Origin: Anthoceros angustus
Lineage: Eukaryota > Streptophyta > Anthocerotopsida > Anthocerotales > Anthocerotaceae
NCBI GenBank assembly: GCA_010909165.1
Contig: MU008161.1
Coordinates: 1,612,001-1,676,000 of the forward strand
Reading direction: 5' to 3'
Length of the DNA stretch: 64,000 nt
Shown here in pieces: positions 24,207 to 35,600 of the stretch (the first letter of the stretch is position 1; each line of letters opens with the position of its first letter). The notes below the pieces were generated by a model. It had not been told where the DNA came from, did not search any database, and saw nothing but the letters and a program-made list of their open reading frames with translations. The translations under genes were made by a program, and so were the position numbers.

Positions 24207-24460
24207 CTTCGGATGCAAAAACCCATTCCACACTAGCACAGAAGTTCAAGATGTCAGATCTTGGTCCACTTCAAAGCTGCCTAGGTATTCACATTCAGCG
24301 AAATCGTGAGAAAAAATCCACCGTTTTATGTGGTCACAATGTCCTACACATCACTACTGAAAGCGGTCACAAGACGGTGGGAAAACCCTTGGGATCCGTA
24401 TGGTTGTCCTCACTAAACGAGACATCAACAATCCATGGTGTTCGACGGATTGCTCGGCTT
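24207..24460 (+). pseudogene. Copia RT continuation beyond the insert
   Basis: The frame reads SSDAKTHSTLAQKFKMSDLG, then PLQSCLGIHIQRN. This is the copia RT segment that normally follows YVDD within about 20 residues. Similarity fades after about 24330, and the RNase H part was not found. Confidence 0.8.
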
Positions 24461-26889
24461 TGTAGCCCCCACCGCCGTCACTCTTAATCACCGGCCCGGA
24501 CTTCGAAGAGACATGTGCGTTGCCCGCGCGTCCGGAGAAATCATCGCTGCTGAGCCTTAATTGCGGTTGTCCTCGGTCTCGATCCGCACCACTTGCCCTC
24601 ATTCGAGCACACATCACTCATTCATGCCATGACATCCATATCACATCACATGCTCATCCCATCTAGTCATCATGCATTGCCTCACCTCTCTCATGCCCAT
24701 GCTTGCAGCTCACACATACACACGTGATTGGACATGTCCTCACGGTCACATCCTGTGCACATTGCTCAACTGTCTTGACATGTATGCGCCATGACATGGT
24801 CCAACTTGGTGAGCATGTTCCAGTGAACAATAATTTTGGCCACCGCCCTCATCCTCGATCCAGAATGGTCAGGCGCCACCAGGTTGGGACCTCTGGGCAT
24901 CACGCCTCAAAGGGGCGGCTTTGCTCTACCTCTCCTCTTGAGGCTCGCTTTCTCCATGACGTCTCTGCCGGAGGCGGTGTACACCGAAGGACCTCTGGGC
25001 ATCCTGCCTCAAAAGGGCGGCCTTCGCCTGCTTCTAGCTTACCTCTCCTCTTGAGGCTCGGCTTTCTCCGCCCGGCGTCCTGCCGGAGGCGGTGTACACC
25101 GCCCGAAGGACCTCTACTGTCTAGCGCCTGGGGTCCTCTCTCAGGCTCTTTGATCGGACAGACTTGCCATGCGCCTTGACATCTTCTGGCGTACTCTAAC
25201 TAGGAGCCCGCAGCCTTCGTCACGTCGCCACTGGAAGATGTCTAGGTGCCAGTCTTGGACAAGCTCGCCACCGACCTCCTCGCGGAGAGAAGTGAGCGCT
25301 AGTGTGATGTTCTTCTCCACCAGCCGCCAAGGCTCCAAATCCTCTGCTGCCTTCTTGGGGCCCAGGTTCGCTCGTTGTTCGCTTTGCTATTGAAGTAGCC
25401 TAGGCACCGATGCACTCCGTCTCTTCCTTCGGCGCCAAAGGAAGCCACGCTAAGCCGGGTCGGATGCTCCAAGGCGCCGCGCTCGAGTTGAGGAAGAAGG
25501 AGCGCCAGAGAGCTGGGTGTCTAAGCGCAAGTGACTGGGAGAACTACCGGGAGGTCGCGCTGGAAGTCGCCTTTCTCTAAGCAACGGGGCATCGGGCGTA
25601 ATTGATGCGTGGGAAGTTGTACTTTCGCTGCCAGTAACTGCCACCTTCTTGCATCTTGTACTGCAGCTTCACTCTCGCCGTTTTCTTGGCGCATGTCCTT
25701 GGGTCGTGACTACCTACCTATAACGGTTGCTGACAACTCTGAAGTTCTGGCTTGCTGCATGTCAGTCATCCTCTCACCACCATCCACGTGTCGTCCTTAC
25801 CAAATTACGTCCCGATGCCGGACCCCCCAAGGATGCTCCCTTCTCCGGACCTCACTCAGGCCCACTCCAGAGTCACTTCGGAGTTCCTCCGGAGTCACAT
25901 CGTTCCCCAACATCACCTAGCGGAGCCCTCCTCGGACCGCGGCCTGGCCGAACCAGCCTTATTTCCTCGCATACTGCCTTATTCTTCACACAAAAACTCA
26001 AGAAAACAAAAAAAATTCCATTACTCGTTCCTAAGGGGGAGTCAAACATCCTTCCTTTGCCCACAAGAACCTCAAGAGCAGGTACCGAAAAGAGAAAGAG
26101 ATGCGCTCAAGCACCAGTCAAGTGATCTAGACTTGGCCTCACTACCAAGCCATGGCCTCGTTGTGCGAAGGCAACCCGAAGTTTTTCATGTATTCCAAAT
26201 GCATTGGACCCTGGCAGATTTGACAGCATAGGGAAGCCAAACTTCGGTAGTTCAAGTAGTACCATATGAGACAAGAACCAAATGAGCCAATGGGGCTATA
26301 GAGGCAGCGAAGATGACCCAGCAGCTAGAGATGCACAACATCATGTTGGAGCATGATATGCGTAGAGAGGAGATATAGATGGAAAACAATCTAAGGATGA
26401 CACAAGTTCTTGTAGGAGGATCTCCCAAGATGGCAAAAGCTAGGTAGATGGCGCCTTGAAAAGAAAACGTCTTTTTATGTTCTCTAGGCAATGCCATGGT
26501 TTCTTAGCAGTCTTGGCATGCTCCTTGAAAAGAAACCTTGTCTTGTTTTTTAGGCCTCTAGGTATGTCCTCTTAGCATGCTAGTCTTTGCATGCTCATTT
26601 TTGGGCATTATTGTGCATTGTGTTATCAGGCATGCTTCTCTATCTTTGGGCATGTAAGCAATAAAAGCAATGTTAACTAAATTATTTTGACATGTTCATT
26701 TTATGGACATAATAATTTAAAACAATATATATTCACTTGGATAACTTATCACTCAATGACGTTCTCATGCTGAGAACTCATTCTCCAAGCTTCAAATAAT
26801 GTACCCTTCACCTCGTTGTACGATATTCTAGTGGACCCTCCTTGCCACATATCGATATGCCCCTCATCGTGTCCTAGGTATAGATCTGC
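24461..26889. other. No gene recognised; contains a short tandem duplication
   Basis: Two copies of a unit of roughly 110 bp lie at about 24886-25115 (ggaggcggtgtacacc in both, with gcctcaaa and ctcctcttgaggctcg). The remainder holds only short frames. Bases 25460-26120 look like worn Ser/Pro-coding debris with no named domain. Confidence 0.35.
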
Positions 26890-26990
26890 TATGACTATTT
26901 TGGATGCATGATGCTTTTGTTGAAGCTGCCTACTTGTTGCAACAAAAAAGGCATAAGAGGATATGCAATATCTCCAACAATATTCTGAGT

Positions 26991-27134
26991 AATAGCATGG
27001 CCTTAGGCTTGTGTTGTTGGCTCAGTTAAAATGCGGCCCTCCATCATTCTCTTCCATAGGGTAATAGCATGGCCTTTAACTTGCATTGTTGGCTTAGTCA
27101 AAATGCGGCCCTCCATCATTCTCTTCCATAGACT
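26991..27134. repeat. 72-bp tandem duplication in transposase C-terminus
   Basis: Two copies start at aatagcatggcctt (26991 and 27063). The unit is exactly 24 codons in the transposase frame (WKRMMEGRILT repeated). Confidence 0.88.
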
Positions 27135-27250
27135 GATCTCCTTCAAAATGGTTACATCATGGATGGGTGAAACAAACATGCAAAAATTGTTGTTTTGCAT
27201 CACAAATATCTTGTAAAACAATGGAATGTATATCATGTCTACACAAGTAT

Positions 27251-27411
27251 GCAACAGGGTTATCTTTAAAGATAGCTCGAATCTCATATGCAACAGGATT
27301 ATCTTTGATGTCTTTAAAGATAGCTCGTATCTCATATGCAACAGAATTATCTTTGATGTCTTTAAAGATAGCTCGTATCTCATATGCAACAGGATTATCT
27401 TTGATGTCAGG
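27251..27411. repeat. 48-bp tandem repeat within the transposase
   Basis: Three full and one partial copies of a unit beginning caacaggattatctttgatg. The unit is 16 codons, so the transposase frame survives the expansion (YEIRAIFKD repeated). Confidence 0.92.
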
Positions 27412-27974
27412 TTGTGCCGCTAACTTGATATGTGATCCATGAATACAACCTACCATGTTGGACAATCCTCTAAGACCTTGAAACGTGGTAGAAATGATCC
27501 GTTACCTGTGAAAAGACAACCATGCAATAAATTGCAAGAACAACTTCTGTGGATTGCTTAACACCTCTGTAACATATAAAGTATACTGCACCACAATAGT
27601 TGCACCAACTTCATACAATTAGCAATAATGTGAGGTGGCAAACCTCAAAGTAGTCGACGAAGTACCATGGCAACTACATGATCTAAATATAGAGGCCCAC
27701 GAAGAGAAGCAAGAACAATGTAATGAGCTCGTAATAAATTAACCAAAGTGAGGAAATTGGGGTAAGACATTGTATATGCAAACCTCCATTGAGTATCACG
27801 AACAATAGTCTCATCTTCATGCCAAGCTTTCATGTGGACATCCCTCCATAATACTATTTAACGAGCTGGATATTTCTATCTTGGCTTCGGCCCGACCATG
27901 TAGCCTCCTCTTTAATAGCTACAATCATCATAGATCCAAAAATGTTAATAAATACAGAGTATTGCGAGACACCC

Positions 27975-28850
27975 CATAAGTGAAAAGGGAAGGTTTTTAT
28001 TGAGGTGAAAAAACGATGGGAAAAGCCCATCCAGGAGGGGACAACCAAAGGGGAGCAAGCAGAATAAAGAGGTGGCCCACTTGCATCCTGCTATATTTGC
28101 GGACCTTGAGCAGCCTACAGCGGTAACTGACGGTTAGTGATGACCTGAGCGGAGATGGTGTCTCGAATAGGATCGGTAACTACCACATCCGCCATCAAAC
28201 TGGTCGCACGGATAAGTGCAATTGACCACCGATTGACGACATGCGGAGTACACCCGCTCTCTCCAGGCCATGTAGCGACTTTCGCGAGCGATGGCGAACA
28301 TGACATCGCGGATGGCGTCGTGAGTGGCAATGCGATGACCCGTGGGGCAACAAGGTACCCGAGAATCATCGGTGAGAGCCGCTCAAGTAAGGAGTGAAGA
28401 AGCCATAGGTTGGAGCAGGCCAAGACGGAATCGCATCGCAGTAGTGAAGGTGGTTGATGCGATGTCAAAACCCCGTATGCATGGGCGGGCCATTAGCCAA
28501 GCACCTGCGCCCTTCCCAGAACAAGAGCGGAGCCGCGCTCTTGTGGGCCTGGGGATGGAGGGGTCCTGGAGGACGGAGCTGAGGCTGCTGGAGCAGGATG
28601 CTTGCAACCCCCTGAAACCATTAGTAATAAATGTCGAGAAAGGAGGGAAGTCCTTCCGAGCATCCACTGATAACATGTCCCTAGCTGGCCTCAAGGACGT
28701 TTGGAGAGAGAAGGTTCCCTCCTCCACACCTGATAGGAGATCCTCCAGGAAGGGCCTGTCTTGGAGTATGAATCGAGAAGCCAAAGCAGGGGCAGAGAGG
28801 GATTGTAGCATAGTTGATAAAAAATAATAAAAGAATCTATCCATACTTAG
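27975..28850 (-). mobile_element. Non-LTR retroelement fragment (3' part), internally deleted
   Basis: The minus strand matches the copy at 39050-40200. It has the same FILQDRPFLEDL block (about 28760), GKGAGAWLMARPCIRGF (about 28480) and FRLGLLQPMASSLL (about 28400). Its 3' terminus is also the same (gatgggctttt..., ending in ctcaataaaaa near 27985). About 320 bases present in the longer copy just before this terminus are missing here. The reading frame is broken. Confidence 0.7.
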
Positions 28851-29617
28851 GTGAGACCGAGTTCCTCCTTTGTTGAGTCTCCATGAGCCTTTTTAGTACT
28901 GTCAAGAAATAGGCTACGTCTGTCTATTTCTTATTACAAAGTATTGTCGTTGGTTTTTTTATATTTAATGTATCGTGTTCATTTCATTTTGGTGAATTTG
29001 ATTGGGTATTTACATTCCATGTAACTTAGGGGAACCCCAAGGGCCATCAATCATAGATAATATATCAAACGGTCCCGAAGGGTTTCGAAACCTTATAACA
29101 ACAACCATTTTGGAAGGCAAGATAGCAGAAATGATATATTAGGCAGCCCTAAAGAGCTTTAGATGGCTCCAAAAGACTTCATAATATGCACGCCACCAAG
29201 GGTCAGAGCAATGTGAAATGTACAGGTTGGGCCGGAGCTGTCTATTTCATTTCTACAAATTATTGTCTTCAGTTTTAAATGATTTGTTATTATTTAATAT
29301 ATTGTGTTTATTTTCACCAAAAGATGTCCCTCTCAAGTTGCCAAAATAACATTCATTTAAAAGCAATTTATATTTGTGAAATCTTGTGAAATGTAAAGGA
29401 TGATCACACATATTTCATATTTGAGTGTTAGCTCTAGACTAGTGCACTTGTCCAGATATTTTAATCACAATCTATGTGCTTGTCACAGTTGAGTCCCATG
29501 AAGGTCATCCGTCTTTAGTTGACTTGAAAAGTTTTCTTCTATAATTATTGAATATTAAAATATAATTTTTAGTACTTATTTATGCACAAGCGAGACACAT
29601 ATAGACAATTTAAAAGG
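28851..29617. other. AT-rich DNA, no gene recognised
   Basis: Composition is AT-rich with runs such as ttatttaatatattg. No coding frame of note. Two similar phrases (ctgtctatttct..., at about 28920 and 29237) suggest an old duplication. Confidence 0.4.
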
Positions 29618-30122
29618 CTCGGGGTAGAAGAAGAAGAATCTAGTTTAGTCCACTTAGATGGAACTTTCTTATCATGGGACTTGGTATTTGACAACTTGTA
29701 CCATGGTGTGCCTAAGCTACTAGCACCAAAGACATCCACTCCCTTTAGGCACCCCATCTAAATCCGGAGCGCAGGGTGCTTAACAACAGGGATATTAGAT
29801 ATTATGTCTCTGTTCTAAACAACTTATATATACTTAGTGTGTGGAATGAGAGATTAGATACCTACGTCACTCTGTTTGTGCAATGGCAGTACCTTAGTTA
29901 GTTGTCCAAATGACTTGAGCAAAATGAATACACATTCATAAGAACACCATTATTAAGCATCCTTCACTTAGACGAGTACTTAGATGGGGTGTCTAGAGGG
30001 AGTGGATGCCCTTGGTGCAAGTAGCTTAGGCACACCATGGTACAAGTTGTTACATACTAAGTCCCATGACATGAAAAATTTCGTCCAAGTGGACTATAAT
30101 ATACTTCTTCTTCTTTAAGTTA
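29618..30122. mobile_element. Fold-back (long inverted repeat) element
   Basis: Bases of about 29618-29762 and 29975-30122 are inverted copies: aagtagaagaaga-type ends, then gtaccatggtgtgcctaagc on one side and gcttaggcacaccatggtac on the other. The arms are about 125-145 bp, the spacer about 210 bp. This is the form of a fold-back or MITE-type DNA element. No ORF of note. Confidence 0.8.
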
Positions 30123-30287
30123 GAAGGTGTGGCTCTTAACCACAAGGTCACATGTTCAATGTCTCCCTCTAGAGCTAGATTAATACACGTGGAACATATT
30201 ATTGCATATAAAAAGGTTCCACTTTACTGCATATAAGCAAATTCCACCTTGTCCCAAACCACAACATTTTCGGAGCAGTAAGTAGGT

Positions 30288-30391
30288 TCCAATGGGGCGA
30301 CCATGGGGGCTAGTCTCCCTTGTCCAATTGGGCGACCCCGGGGGCTAGTCTCCTTGTCCAATTGGGCGACCGTGGAAGCTAGTCTCCCTTG
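30288..30391. repeat. Tandem repeat of about 34 bp, 3 copies
   Basis: Three consecutive units built on ttgggcgaccccgggggcta followed by gtctcccttgtcc, each differing at a few bases. Confidence 0.88.
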
Positions 30392-30543
30392 GCCTAGTAC
30401 CCTCGTGAGAGTTATTCCCCCTCGTCTCGGGATAGATGATTTTCCCATCTCTTTTTTACATAAAGTTTTCCCGTTTCCCTTATTGCATATGAAAAATTTG
30501 TGTGTATTATTATTATTGCATATGAAATGTTTCGGTGGAGCGC

Positions 30544-30835
30544 ATTATTGCATATAAAAGGTTTCCTTTTTGTGCACTTGGTTCACCCGCCCCGTACTTT
30601 TGTGTGCCTTGTCCACGCGCCTTCGTACTTTTGGAGTATTTTGGAGACTTGTTCAAGCAGAGAAGGTAGAGATATATCTCTGTAGTCACATTATTGCAAA
30701 TGAAAGGTTTCGGTTTTGTGCACCTTGTTCACCCGCCTTTGTACTTTTGCGCACCTTGTTCACGCGCCTGTGTACTTTTGGAGCATTTTGGAGCATTGTT
30801 GAATCGTAGAAGGTAGGAGATGATATCTCTCTAGA
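30544..30835. repeat. 145-bp tandem duplication
   Basis: The phrases attattgcatataaaagg (30544) and attattgcaaatgaaagg (30689) start two matching units. Both contain cgccttcgtacttttgg-type phrases and end in gatatctct. Inside each unit a shorter phrase (ttcacccgcc...tacttttg) is itself doubled. Confidence 0.85.
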
Positions 30836-30977
30836 TTAGATGTTTGCGAGTCGGCTGCGACTGCCCCGCAGTGTGAACAAGATGTATACTAGTGCATGTA
30901 CGGCGGTTTTTTTGGGGTCCAAGGGGTTGGCGTCGAGGGACGTGTTTCTTCCCGGGCTAATAAGAATGGATTAGTCG

Positions 30978-32023
30978 ATGCGGACTCCGGTTGCGGCTTT
31001 CTTGAAATCCAGAATCACGTCGTGCGGTTATATTGTATGGCAGCGCACACAATTCTCATCGTCGCATCTCGACAAGCGTGTGCAGACAATGAAGTCGCTG
31101 AAGAGGGACAAGCATGACAGCCCTGGTAAATATTTCACGGATAACTGCGGCCGATTACAGGAAACCGCAACAACTCCCATTCGAGTGCATTTGGAAGCAA
31201 CGAGCGCTGCTGGAGCCTCTCCTCCTCACCATGTGGTCATTCATCTTCTTGATCCTTCTGCAGGCCCACAGGAACAATCGTCTGGTTCTTTCATTCCCTT
31301 TCATGCAGAGCGGGAAGGGGTAATATCTGTCGATGCTCTGTGTCAGCACATGGCCAGCTTCTTCACAGCTGCCGCGGAAGAGCAGGTAGCTCATGAAAGC
31401 GCTGGCTGTCGGCTGGAAATTGGTCACCTTTCTCTATCGCTTCAAGAAGCTGAGCCTGAGCACGTAGCCTTTTCCAGCATCGGACGTGAAGATGGCGTTC
31501 ATGCAGCAGGGAAGGGACAGCCCATGTCTTATGAGGTTAGGGCTCCTGGAGTACAACAGGAATTCGCCACGGAAGATACCGATGCTGTAAAATTAGAAGT
31601 AGCACATGCATCAACAGGCTATGGGACGCAATACGCTGCTGACCAGGATATCACCGGGCAGTTTCTCAAGCTTGCTGTGACTGCGCACGACAAAGCTGAT
31701 CAAATTCCGCTGGTTAGTGCTGCTTCTGCTGGTGTGCGTGCACATGCTTCACTCTTGAAATATATGTTTATTTGAACCCAACGCCATATGCCTGATATGT
31801 CTGATTTGCGACAGTGACAAGCAGGACATGACAAGTTCGCCACACGCGTCTTTCTGATCTCTCTGTTAGGGTGATTGCCTCGTCCATTCATCAGGTTCCT
31901 TCCAATTTGGATAGCCTTTGCTGGGATTTTGAGGAATCAGACTATATGCACGGAATCATGAGGAGACTGCAATTGTCGACAAGCCATAAACAGGAGCGCC
32001 ATGGGGAGCAAGAAGGCCGGTGA
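30978..32023 (+). CDS. Unrecognised gene, at least two exons
   Basis: A 265-codon open frame begins with ATG 30978 and has a natural composition (IRVHLEATSAAGASPPHHVV, then SLSLQEAEPEHVAFSSIGRE). It contains no repeats, unlike the surrounding DNA. The frame closes at 31775, but GT donors near 31711-31733 suggest it splices. A second open stretch, about 31837-32023, reads TRLSDLSVRVIASSIHQVP then NLDSLCWDFEESDYMHGIM and ends in TGA; it is a plausible next exon. The exact junction is not settled. I do not recognise the family. It runs tail to tail with FREE1. Confidence 0.45.
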
Positions 32024-32187
32024 ATCGGTTTCCCCCCATTCCAACAAACAACCGAAATTATCACGGGCTTTGCCGTCCAAACCTAAAAGCCCCAGCAGGT
32101 AATTTAAGTAGCAATACCATGGACGACCATCAATCCGATTGAGTATAGATAATTTATGCTGTCCTCCAAGAGCTGGCTGGTAGCGTC

Positions 32188-32410
32188 AGGCTCCACAGCA
32201 TACAATCAGCTACAGAGATTTTAAGAAACCATTGAGACCTTCGCTCGCAGATCTGGGCATGGTCATTGTTTTACCAACAAGATTGGGGAACCGTGGCTTA
32301 CAGCATGCAGACCTTAGGTATCATCAGATCGTTCTTACAACGGACGATAATGCTGCTTTGCTGCACATTGGAGGGCGTGAGTTTCACGCAAACAAGCCTC
32401 TTTTGGCTTA
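32188..32410 (+). pseudogene. Possible BTB/POZ exon remnant
   Basis: An open stretch reads SYRDFKKPLRPSLADLGMVI and then TTDDNAALLHIGGREFHANK before a stop. The last part resembles the start of a BTB domain, where a D-x-x-hydrophobic strand is followed by GGREFHAHR and LA. The stop falls just where the domain should continue. It could be the truncated end of the gene starting at 30978, or a stray remnant. Confidence 0.3.
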
Positions 32411-32647
32411 GATTGAGTCTCACCGCTGGGCATCCAATAGGCACACATACAGAGCGAAGGTACAAAAAGTTGTCGTTTTCATACTCTTGCATGAACCTTG
32501 GCGGCCGTCTCGCATCACACAACAATGAGTTGCTTTCGTAGTAAGCACCGGATTATTCTTTACAATACCGGCAATCCAGAGTAAAATTAATCATAAAAAT
32601 AGAGGAAAACCTATACATATTTAGCACTAATCAGTTTTCGACGGCGC

Positions 32648-35600
32648 CTAGTCGGCAGTTACAACAAAAGGGTGCTGACAGACGGAGCACTCTTGCGTTT
32701 CTGACCCATAGCTTGGGACTCGCACCTGCAAGTGAAAATCCAAGTTATACATCAGGTGCATGCACTGGAACCAACGCCCAGTGCAAAACCAATAATCTCG
32801 CATCCCGTACCTGTAAGTGGACGGTGCAAGTTGGACAAGGCACCTCCTTCATCCGCCCTCCAGAGTTTCCTGCTGAAGACCCAGTGCGTTTTGCTTGTGG
32901 TGTCTCAGGATACAGTGAGGATTTGGTCTCACGTAAGAAACTCCGACCATTAGACGATTCTGCATCACAGGATGGACAGAGGATGTTGACGATAAAAACA
33001 AGGAGCTATTTCCAGCAACTAAAGACACAGGAACCAGAAAGTTGCTCACGATTGCCATTGCTGCTGGTCATCCCAGATCTCTTGCTGTTGCGTTCAAGCT
33101 CCTCCTGGATAGCCAAAGAGACAAGGATATAAGTCGCAGTCACTAATTGCATAACGATGCCCAGTTCAGGTTCACACAGACCTGAAGCTTCCTAGCAAGG
33201 TCCTCATGAGTGCGTGGAGGTGGGGCCTTGCTCTGAACTTCGATATTTGCTAATCTGTGTGTCACCTCTGCCTGTACAAGCATCCGCATGATGAAAATAA
33301 ATCAGTGTTCTCGACACAGGGTTACTGGCAGCTGCCATGGCCAAGATCAATAGACACTACCCATACCAGACATTGGTCACACACACGCACAGACTGTGCG
33401 TCTTCATCTGTATTCAATGCTGTTCTCCCACGAGTGCACTTATCACAAAATACATCCCCGCAGTTCCTGCAGTGATGCTGAGGAGAAGGATAAAAAAGAC
33501 GTGAGATTTAAATATGTGCAACATACAGTCAGGATAGAGTTCAGAACATCATCTTTTCAAGGATAAAAAGGAAACGAAAGCTAACGTGGTAGCCAGGCAA
33601 ACATGAGAAGGTTCTGTGCGCGGTAACAACAGAAAGACATCAAGTAGCCAACCTTCCGATTAAAAGCTCCGAACTCTGCATCACAAGCCTTGCACTTGTT
33701 CACAGCCTCATCTGGAACCTGTTTCACGAAAACGCATCACCAGTTATTAACATGTTGGCAGAGATTCCATCTCATTCCCTCGTGGCTTCTAAAACTTCGC
33801 ACATGTTAGGACTGTCCGAGCTTTACCCAGTGTTCCTTCTCTTCTTGACCTGTTGTCCTGGTCCTGATCTGCACCCAATCAGAAAAGGACGTCTTCTTTG
33901 GTTGAATAGTCTCTGTCTGTATCGGGGTTGGAGTCTTTGATTCAGGTCTTTGCATTTCTGCAAGCTGGAATTCATGATGCTAAAAGGAGCGTAAGTACAT
34001 ATAGCCTATATTGACAGTGAATGAAACAACTCACACCACCGAGTCAGACAAACCTGAGCACAGGCAGCGGCAAGTGTGTCAAGGATAGCAGTTGTTGTAT
34101 ACGAGCTTGATTGAAGCTGAATAAGGCGTTGCTCTACATCCACGGCACTTTTTGCCCAGAAAAGGAACACTGATGGTTCCCTGATCTACAAGACCAACCC
34201 CAAGCGAGCGAGCTCAGTTGTCGTCTCAAATCTGCACAATCATTCTGCACTTACTAGCTAAAATCTGGTTCAGATAATGCTCACCTCCCAATTGATGATA
34301 GTATCAAGAGGGTATATGCGTAACATCTTGTTGGTGGATGGGTCAAGCATTTTCACTCCGTCTAATCCAATCTGCGAACAAAACGATTGGTGTAAATACC
34401 AATAAATCTCCCGGCCTAAAAAGGAGCCAAGCAGGGTGTGGCCCAAGAGTAGTCCCCACCTGACAAATAACGTCCTTAGGGCTTGAATCTGACAACAGCT
34501 TCACCCGGTACTTTTGAATTCCTCCGCCAATGTCATCTGTATCAGCCTTAGGAGAGGCTTTAATAAGTTTTGCCCCTCCCAAATCTCCATAGGCACTGTA
34601 CACAGCAGCCTTAGTGGCCGTAGCAGATGATCCCCAGGATCCCGATCCTCTTGATCCATAAGGCTCATGCCGCCCACCATCGTACTGAAACGCGTCAGTA
34701 GTTGTATACCCTACGTTGTCATGTCCAATTCTCCCACCATACCTATCTGAACCTCGTGCCTTTTCATAAGGCCGGCCTTCTGCTGCTGGCCTATCCTCAT
34801 ACACCTTTGTATCGTATCCTCGGCCACCTGCAGGTTGATCATACCCGGAACCCTTCGCATGACCATACCCTAACCCACTGGCTCCCGAACCTGAGTGAGG
34901 ACCTGCATTGCCATGTCCACTGAAAGTTCTCTCTACTGGGTGTCCCGTACCTGCATTGTAGTCCAGGGCGAAAGGTCGATCATTCAATGCAGAAGGCGGG
35001 TTCGGGGTATAGGCTGGAGCAGCTGGGACATACGCTTGAAAGGGGTGAGGTGGATATGGGGTTGAAGGGGCAACAGGGGTGTAGTTCGAACCCTGTGCTG
35101 CTGGAGAGAAGACCTGGTTCGGAGGGTAGGGAGAAGCATAGGAACCTGAGGGTGAGCGTGAGAGGGAATGACCTTCGTGAGTGGGTGGAAAAGCAGGTGG
35201 ACCAGGAGGATAGGGGTGCTGAGTTTGAACAGGAACATGAATGTAAGGAGGCACGGGATGACCATATGGTGGAGGGTTCACATTCTGAGGGGTAGGTGCA
35301 ACCCCATAGGGAGGGGGATTGGAAGGTGGATTCGGCGGGTATAGAGGCTGGTGGTAAGGGGCATACGGTGCTTGAGGGCCTGCCGAATTGCTTCCGGATA
35401 GGCCAGGTTGTGGAGGTGGAGCATAAGATGTAGCTTGGGGAGGATAGACCTGTGCTCCTAGAGTGGAATGGGAAGGATCAGAGGGCTGATGAGGGTACGG
35501 TGGCTTCATCTGCAAGGAGTCAGGTTGCACAGGGGAAGGAGGATATGAATGTGGGTGGGGAGGATATTGGGGCGCAGGATGGGGATGGCCAAAGGCAGTG

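Larger units (their letters stand above)
14880..24460 (+). mobile_element. Degenerate Ty1/copia retrotransposon, split by an insertion
   Basis: Gag (14880), protease and integrase (15728 onward) and reverse transcriptase (17640 onward) occur in the copia order, with integrase before RT. RT coding stops shortly after the YVDD box at about 18222. It picks up again at about 24207 (SSDAKTHSTLAQKFKMSDLG), so the element was interrupted after it landed. The open frame has several stops and frame changes, so it cannot move by itself. LTRs were not found, and the outer limits given are those of the recognised coding sequence. Confidence 0.85.
26895..27833 (-). pseudogene. PIF/Harbinger (HARBI1-like) transposase remnant
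   Basis: On the minus strand, reading downward: an N-terminal helix region (RFAYTMSYPNFLTLVNLLR ... VVAMVLRRLL, 27833-27645), a DDE region starting GCIHGSHIKLA (about 27450), HVCFTHPWMNHDVTIL (about 27170), and the last acidic block VGDIAYPLMPFLL (about 26950). Harbinger nucleases cut and paste DNA using a DDE triad. Here the first Asp of the usual D-G-[ST]-H motif is His, and the gene is split across frames, so it is inactive. Two in-frame tandem expansions disrupt it. A Myb-like partner ORF was not seen. Confidence 0.72.
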
